Positions 7,400-11,242 of a stretch of DNA of 11,242 bases are shown here, piece after piece. Position 1 is the stretch's first letter, and every line of letters starts with the position of its first letter. Position numbers and translations under genes: made by a program. Source of the DNA: Lachnospiraceae bacterium (GTDB lineage Bacteria > Bacillota > Clostridia > Lachnospirales > Lachnospiraceae); NCBI GenBank assembly GCA_024699395.1, contig JAILPU010000046.1:1-11242 (forward strand), read 5' to 3'. The notes beneath the pieces are model-generated. The model made no database searches. It was not told where the DNA came from and saw nothing but the letters and a program-made list of their open reading frames with translations.

Positions 7400-7418
7400 C
7401 TACGGTTTAATCCCGTAG
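7400..7418. other. Short 6-bp hairpin
   Basis: Plus-strand ctacgg (7400-7405) and ccgtag (7413-7418) are exact inverted repeats with a 7-nt loop. With the larger hairpin next to it, this gives two consecutive stem-loops after the DUF5688 gene. No U-tract of useful length follows on the minus strand. Confidence 0.5.
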
Positions 7419-7498
7419 TTTATACCCGCAGAATATATTATGAGCTTTCTCTGCGCAATCCATTCATGTAATTCCGGATTATGTTTCCAATCACCTGG

Positions 7499-7568
7499 TC
7501 CGTTACATGATTGCATCATACAATTGCATCCTATGACTCCCTCATTCAATTCCGTAACATGATTGAAT
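7499..7568. repeat. Imperfect 18-bp direct repeat, 52-bp spacing
   Basis: Plus-strand tccgttacatgattgcat (7499-7516) and tccgtaacatgattgaat (7551-7568) match at 16 of 18 positions, 52 bp apart start to start (about five helical turns). Between and around them are smaller repeats: attgcatc twice, atgat/atcat arms around tgc, and attcaat/attgaat arms. The spacing is not a multiple of three, so this is not a repeat within a protein. Confidence 0.7.
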
Positions 7569-7610
7569 TTTATAATCATATCCCATGTTTTGTGGCATTG
7601 TATCAGTATA

Positions 7611-8516
7611 TCACACGATCTCCAAGAGTTTCTTCTCATGATCGTAAAAATACAGACTGTCCGACAGCACATCCTCAGGCTCCAACTGTGTTATATTTAT
7701 CTCTCTTATCATTTTTTTAGCCTGAAAACTGTCCCGCAAAAGCTTATCCGTCACCACAATGGTTTCGTGAACCGAACTGGGAAGAACAAAGAAATCCCCG
7801 CCCATCACGTCACTCACATCCCCCAAAACCCCGGGGTAAAGAATGACCGCAGCACCAAACAGCCTTTTACGGTTACCCAGCACATACATGGGCATATTAA
7901 ACGCTCCCTGTTCCAAAAGCCGTTCCAGTTCGCTGCATTTTTGGGAGCACAGCTTTTTTAAGACTCCCCCCATATCTTCAAAAGATTCCTGTAAAAGTCT
8001 GGGAGTGTTTTTCAAGGCTTCCTTATAAAGAGTGTCCACATCAACGCCCCACAGCTTAATATGGGGCTCTCTCACAAGAATGGAGCCCTCCCCCAGCACG
8101 CTGTCTGTGTAAACATAGTAAAAAACTATGGCAAGATCCAGATATTCCTTATAGGGCACATCCTTTAAAAAGACTTCATTGCGGTTTTTATTTACAAGTT
8201 TAAAAGCTATGCGGTCCTTCACCTTATCAAAATCGGTATAGAAGGAAAGATCCACATTTTTAGTGGGGGCGTTTGCTTTTAATACTTCAAGGAGCCTTTC
8301 CTTTATTTCTTTAAGATCCCCTCCTGTCTTGTAATCCGCATAAAAAGAATTGATATAGACCGTAGGCGCCACATTCCTGTCATCCTTTTTAAGTCTGAGC
8401 CCCCACAGTACAACATCATTATTTTTGGTAACCCTCTCAACACTTAATTTCTGCCCTTCCTGAAGTTCGGGCAGTAACTCTTCTTTAATCATTTCCGCAA
8501 AATCTCTTATATCCAT
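7611..8516 (-). CDS. DUF5688 family protein, function unknown
   Basis: It has 301 residues, soluble, with no signal peptide or membrane helix. The sequence fits DUF5688 as I know it from Lachnospiraceae: an opening short helix and KNNDVVLWGL (31-40), PTVYINSFY (51-59), SFYTDFDKVKDRI (91-103), YLDLAIVFYYV (125-135), TPRLL (171-175), PMYVLGNRKRLFGAA (209-223) and LPSSVHE (245-251), then VNAT-like EINITQLEPEDVLSDS. The family has no established biochemical function that I know of, and no catalytic motif is obvious. The start is ATG 8514-8516, behind an unusually long purine-rich ribosome-binding site (AAAGGAGAAGGAGT). A reading frame extending to 8579 has no such site. It appears to be a single-gene unit between the efp terminator and the hairpins at 7357-7418. 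I could not identify a strong promoter. Confidence 0.85.
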   Translation of the reverse strand: MDIRDFAEMIKEELLPELQEGQKLSVERVTKNNDVVLWGLRLKKDDRNVAPTVYINSFYADYKTGGDLKEIKERLLEVLKANAPTKNVDLSFYTDFDKVKDRIAFKLVNKNRNEVFLKDVPYKEYLDLAIVFYYVYTDSVLGEGSILVREPHIKLWGVDVDTLYKEALKNTPRLLQESFEDMGGVLKKLCSQKCSELERLLEQGAFNMPMYVLGNRKRLFGAAVILYPGVLGDVSDVMGGDFFVLPSSVHETIVVTDKLLRDSFQAKKMIREINITQLEPEDVLSDSLYFYDHEKKLLEIV

Positions 8517-8618
8517 ACTCCTTCTCCTTTCCAAGAAGAGAAAACCCCTCAAAATCTGCACGATTAATGTTTGCCTCAACAGTTACGATACGCGCGAGTG
8601 CGCATCCTTAGGGTCGCG

Positions 8619-8665
8619 TTTTTGTTAAATAGGAAGTTGCGGAGCAATTTCCTATTTAACAAAAA
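8619..8665. repeat. 22-bp inverted repeat with GGA loop
   Basis: The left arm (8619-8640) starts with five T and contains GTTAAATAGGAA. The right arm (8644-8665) ends with five A. Twenty-one of 22 pairs are Watson-Crick, and 8636/8648 is a G-T wobble on the plus strand (A/C mismatch on the minus strand). The loop is GGA at 8641-8643. Both strands read T-run, stem, A-run, the reverse of an intrinsic terminator. Its right arm shares the A-run at 8661-8665 with the efp terminator's U-tract. Confidence 0.9.
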
Positions 8666-8691
8666 AAGACAGCACATATAAATGTACTGTC
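8661..8691 (-). terminator. Intrinsic terminator of efp
   Basis: On the minus strand GACAGTACAT, loop TTAT, ATGTGCTGTC (one G-U pair, otherwise perfect 10-bp stem, 8668-8691), followed at once by seven U (8661-8667). It lies 33 bp after the efp stop codon and closes that transcription unit. Confidence 0.9.
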
Positions 8692-8724
8692 TGTAGGTTT
8701 CAGTTCTGCAATTGTCAGACGAAA

Positions 8725-9282
8725 TTAAACTCTGGAGAGATATTCGCCTGTTCTGGTATCGATCTTGATAACGTCGCCCTGGTTAACAAAGAGGGGAACA
8801 TTTACCTGAGCACCTGTCTCAACCGTTGCGGGCTTTGAAGCACCTGTAGCGGTATCACCCTTGAATCCGGGCTCTGTCTCTGTAATCTCAAGCTCAACGA
8901 AAAGAGGAGGCTCAACAGAGAAAACATTTCCGTTATGTGAGCAAACCTTGCACATTTCGTTCTCTTTAACAAACTTAAGAGCATCGCCTACTGTCTCGGC
9001 ATTGAGAGCTGTCTGATCGTAAGTCTCTGTATCCATGAAATAGAAAAGATCTCCGTCAGCATAAAGATACTGCATATCTTTTCTGTCGATTCTTGCCTGA
9101 GGGCATTTCTCGGTAGGTCTGAAAGTCTTCTCAACCACACCGCCTGACTTGATATTCTTAAGCTTTGTCCTTACAAAGGCTGCGCCTTTACCGGGCTTAA
9201 CGTGCTGAAATTCGATAATCTGGTATACGTTACCTTCAACTTCGATGGTAACACCGTTTCTGAAATCACTTGCAGAAATCAT
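8725..9282 (-). CDS. efp: Translation elongation factor P
   Basis: EF-P binds stalled ribosomes between the P and E sites and restores peptide-bond formation at polyproline stretches. Its 185 residues are the canonical length with three beta-barrel domains. The N-terminal domain carries the loop KPGKGAAF, whose tip Lys32 is the position that receives the activating modification in other bacteria. The C-terminal signature is clear ([25 protein letters not shown]). No EF-P modification gene is in the window, so the modification type cannot be told. The ATG at 9280-9282 is preceded by TTAGGAGG, the best ribosome-binding site in the window, in line with high expression. It has its own promoter and terminator, so it can be transcribed alone. 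Confidence 0.98.
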   Translation of the reverse strand: MISASDFRNGVTIEVEGNVYQIIEFQHVKPGKGAAFVRTKLKNIKSGGVVEKTFRPTEKCPQARIDRKDMQYLYADGDLFYFMDTETYDQTALNAETVGDALKFVKENEMCKVCSHNGNVFSVEPPLFVELEITETEPGFKGDTATGASKPATVETGAQVNVPLFVNQGDVIKIDTRTGEYLSRV

Positions 9283-9329
9283 ATTTTAAATTCCTCCTAA
9301 ATAAATAAACACGACACAATCCGCTAACT

Positions 9330-9358
9330 ATTTTACTACGGGTTCCGATGTTTTTCAA
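9330..9358 (-). promoter_or_regulatory. Sigma-70-type promoter of efp
   Basis: On the minus strand TTGAAA (9353-9358), exactly 17 bp, then TAAAAT (9330-9335). Transcription should start near 9323, about 40 nt before the efp ATG. The -35 box includes the TGA stop codon of yqeG (9355-9357), so the promoter sits at the very end of the upstream gene. Confidence 0.78.
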
Positions 9359-9879
9359 TAGATTTTTCTGTAATTCGAATTTTTCTTTTTATATTTGTTG
9401 TAAAAATACAGTATAAGCCTCTCGGGATATCTTTTTAAGATTATCTGTATCTCCTCGTGAGGATCGATGGGGCGTACCAGAATGGTCTTTATGCCGCTCC
9501 TCTTCGCACCCCAGATATCGGTGAAAAGCTGATCCCCCACAAAAACGGTGGAATTGGCATCGGTATTCATAAGTTCCATTGCCTTAAGATAACCTTTTGT
9601 GGAAGGCTTGGAGGCCTTGTAGATATAAGGGCTCTTTACTGCATCAGCGAAAGGTTTAACCCTCTCCTCTTTATTGTTTGACAAAAGCATTGTCTTAAGT
9701 CCCGCTTTTCTCACCCTCTCAAACATAAGAACCGCTTCCTCTGTCGCGGGAGCGCCGTGGGGCACAATGGTATTGTCTATATCATATATAACGCCTCTGT
9801 ATCCCTTGGCGTATAGTTTATCATAATCTATCCCGTAAGGTGACAAAGTATCCGAATCGGGAAACCATGTTTTAAACAT
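9355..9879 (-). CDS. yqeG: YqeG-family HAD-superfamily phosphatase
   Basis: It has 174 residues, matching the roughly 170-residue YqeG family of Firmicutes. HAD motif I is YDIDNTI with nucleophile Asp33 and acid/base Asp35. Motif II is LLSNN (Ser67), motif III is Lys91 in KASKPSTKG, and motif IV is GDQLFTD (Asp116, Asp121). There is no large cap domain. A phosphatase activity is expected from the intact motifs, but I know of no firm physiological substrate. I set the start at ATG 9877-9879 (MFKTWFPDSD, as in homologues), preceded by AGGGTGA. An in-frame TTG at 9909 would overlap the upstream methyltransferase and lacks a ribosome-binding site. The ATG lies 16 bp after that methyltransferase's stop codon, so the two probably share a transcript. 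The TGA stop lies inside the efp -35 box. Confidence 0.9.
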   Translation of the reverse strand: MFKTWFPDSDTLSPYGIDYDKLYAKGYRGVIYDIDNTIVPHGAPATEEAVLMFERVRKAGLKTMLLSNNKEERVKPFADAVKSPYIYKASKPSTKGYLKAMELMNTDANSTVFVGDQLFTDIWGAKRSGIKTILVRPIDPHEEIQIILKRYPERLILYFYNKYKKKNSNYRKIY

Positions 9880-9895
9880 ATCACTCACCCTATTA

Positions 9896-11242
9896 TTATT
9901 TCTTTTCAAAAACAGAACACACTTCCGTATTGGCAGTCCAGGGGAACTGATCCACGCACACAGCCTTCTTTAAGGTATATCCCATATCAAAAAACGAAGT
10001 CATGTCCCTGACAAAGGTTGTGGGATTGCAGGAAACGTACACTATCCTCTCCACGCCGTAGGATAGAATCTTTGGAAGAGCCTTGGGGTGGATTCCGTCT
10101 CTGGGGGGATCCAGAATAATAACATCCGGCTTGTCCTCAATTTCATCCAGCACTTTAAGCACATCCCCCGCGATAAATTCGCAGTTTTCAATTCCGTTTC
10201 CCTTTGCCGCTTCCCTCGCCGCCTTAACAGCTTCCTCAACGATTTCAACGCCAACAACTTTACCCGCAGTATGGGACACAAGCTGGGCAATGGTGCCTGT
10301 TCCGGAATACAGGTCGAATACCGTCTTGTCTTTACCCGTATCTCCCACATATTCACCCACTGTTTTGTAAAGTACTTCGGCGCTGTAGGAGTTGGTCTGG
10401 AAGAAGGAAAAAGGAGATATTCTGAAACGAAGTCCCAAAAGTTCCTCATAAAAATGATCTCTTCCGAAAAGCACTTCTGTCCTATCTGCTTTCACCACAT
10501 CCGAAACGGAATCATTGAATATATGAAGGATTCCTTCGATGCTTCCCTTAAATCTGTTCTCTGAGGAAAGCTTTAAAAGCTCCTCCTTAAAGCCCTCTGT
10601 AACCTTATTTACATCAAACTCTTTCCCATCCCTGTCAAAATATTGAGAAGTGGTTACCAAAGCAATAAGAATCTCTCCCGTTTTGGAAGCCTTTCTCACA
10701 AGAAGATGTCTAAGAAACCCTTTATGGTCCATTCTGTGAAAATATGACATGTTAAGACTTCTGAAATAATCCCTTACAGTCTTAAGTATAAGTCTGTAGT
10801 CCTCGTCTACGATCATGCAGTCCGTAACACTCACCACATCATAAAAAGAACCTCTTTTGTGCATTCCCAGCTCAAGTTCTCCGCCTTTTACGGAATCGCC
10901 AAAAGAGAATTCCATCTTGTTCCTGTAGCCGTATACCACAGGGCTTCCTTTAATACCCTCAAAAACATAGGGGTTCTTATCAATGCCGGGAACATTATCA
11001 AGTAAGGTTTTGACTTGATCCTTTTTTAATTCAAGCTCATCATCGTAGCTTAAAGAAAGGTAATTACACCCTCCGCAGATCCCAAAAAGGGAACACGTCC
11101 GACCTGTCTCCATGGGTGATTTCTCAATCACTTCAAGAAGTCTGCCTTCCGCCTTCCCGTTTCGTTTTTTGGTCACAATAAATTTGATCTTCTGTCCCGG
11201 CGAAAAGAACACGACGGTCGTGATGGATTTTGCCGGGAGAGA
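9896..11242 (-). CDS. TrmA/RlmD-family 23S rRNA (uracil-5-)-methyltransferase, N-terminus outside window
   Basis: Transfers methyl from S-adenosylmethionine to C5 of uracil in 23S rRNA. The B. subtilis relative RlmCD modifies U747 and U1939, but the target here is inferred only. Numbering from GTG at 11210-11212, the protein shows the end of a TRAM-like domain (PGQKIKFIV, GKAEGRLLEV), the iron-sulfur Cys set 40, 46, 49 (C-x5-C-x2-C) and 132, the SAM motif VFDLYSGTGT (298-307), DPPR (368-371) and catalytic Cys395 in YVSCNPTTF. The frame stays open upstream of that GTG to the window edge, ten more codons with family-like PAKS, and the remaining TRAM domain is missing. I therefore treat the GTG as internal and the gene as cut by the window. 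The stop TAA is at 9896-9898, 16 bp before yqeG. Confidence 0.92.
   Translation of the reverse strand, partial: SLPAKSITTVVFFSPGQKIKFIVTKKRNGKAEGRLLEVIEKSPMETGRTCSLFGICGGCNYLSLSYDDELELKKDQVKTLLDNVPGIDKNPYVFEGIKGSPVVYGYRNKMEFSFGDSVKGGELELGMHKRGSFYDVVSVTDCMIVDEDYRLILKTVRDYFRSLNMSYFHRMDHKGFLRHLLVRKASKTGEILIALVTTSQYFDRDGKEFDVNKVTEGFKEELLKLSSENRFKGSIEGILHIFNDSVSDVVKADRTEVLFGRDHFYEELLGLRFRISPFSFFQTNSYSAEVLYKTVGEYVGDTGKDKTVFDLYSGTGTIAQLVSHTAGKVVGVEIVEEAVKAAREAAKGNGIENCEFIAGDVLKVLDEIEDKPDVIILDPPRDGIHPKALPKILSYGVERIVYVSCNPTTFVRDMTSFFDMGYTLKKAVCVDQFPWTANTEVCSVFEKK

Larger units (their letters stand above)
7279..7610. other. 332-bp stretch without a convincing gene
   Basis: Between the DUF5688 stop codon and the tRNA-Arg 5' end lie, in transcription order on the minus strand, an imperfect direct repeat (7499-7516, 7551-7568), a 6-bp hairpin (7400-7418), a 14-bp GC-rich hairpin (7357-7391) and the tRNA promoter (7322-7350). 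A minus-strand reading frame crosses it from inside the DUF5688 gene (7672) to TAG at 7400-7402. Its portion from ATG near 7585 would encode about 60 residues with two Trp and four Cys. I do not recognise that peptide and see no good ribosome-binding site, so I do not call it a gene. It could be a decayed gene end. Confidence 0.6.

Noticed and set aside
8619..8665. Long palindrome as a bidirectional intrinsic terminator
   Set aside because: The homopolymer runs have the wrong polarity on both strands. The real efp terminator is the adjacent stem at 8668-8691.
9880..9909. TTG start of yqeG at 9909
   Set aside because: It overlaps the methyltransferase coding end and has no ribosome-binding site. 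Homologues begin at the MFKTWFPDSD-type Met encoded at 9879.
10083..10564. Plus-strand open frames opposite the methyltransferase gene (up to 158 codons)
   Set aside because: They lie antisense to a strongly conserved gene, have no recognisable protein family, and lack ribosome-binding sites.
11210..11212. GTG as the true start of the RNA methyltransferase
   Set aside because: The frame is open to the window edge with family-like residues, and most of the TRAM domain would be missing. The start is outside the window.
1..11242. CRISPR array, insertion sequence, phage, defence or secondary-metabolite genes
   Set aside because: No regular repeats with spacers, no transposase or integrase motifs, and all genes are recognisable chromosomal or family proteins.

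Overview
The window is an ordinary, gene-dense piece of a low-to-moderate GC Firmicutes chromosome. It is most likely from a member of the Lachnospiraceae (Butyrivibrio / Pseudobutyrivibrio / Roseburia-like). Three things point there: a DUF5688 protein, a family I know mainly from that group; the divergent NAD-dependent DNA ligase with active-site sequence SWKLDG; and strong Gram-positive Shine-Dalgarno sequences before most genes. The species assignment is inference. Every supported gene lies on the minus strand, so transcription runs from high to low coordinates.

Right part (9330-11242): a TrmA/RlmD-type 23S rRNA uracil methyltransferase whose N-terminus lies outside the window, then a YqeG-family HAD phosphatase 16 bp later. 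Next comes efp (elongation factor P) with its own sigma-70-type promoter, whose -35 box contains the yqeG stop codon. The efp unit ends in a clear intrinsic terminator at 8661-8691. Its U-tract is also one arm of a 22-bp inverted repeat that is not itself a terminator.

Middle part (7207-8516): a stand-alone DUF5688 gene of unknown function, then about 330 bp without a convincing gene. That stretch holds an imperfect direct repeat, two hairpins and a good promoter. The promoter drives a tRNA-Arg(CCG) gene, and the next protein gene starts only 32 bp beyond the tRNA 3' end with no terminator between.

Left part (1-7174): a membrane-anchored protein with two SH3b domains; a membrane diguanylate cyclase with a periplasmic-binding-protein-like sensor and its own promoter; RNase HI with an N-terminal hybrid-binding domain; an RluF-type rRNA pseudouridine synthase; LigA; and the N-terminal three quarters of MetA (homoserine O-acyltransferase). 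Spacings of 8, 20 and 42 bp within this run suggest largely joint transcription.

The theme is housekeeping: rRNA modification, translation, DNA ligation, RNA-DNA hybrid removal, methionine synthesis, plus one c-di-GMP signalling protein. I see no insertion sequence, CRISPR array, phage gene or defence system. The most interesting points are the unusual MetA active site, the tRNA/mRNA junction with a trailer copying the tRNA 5' end, and the palindrome behind efp.
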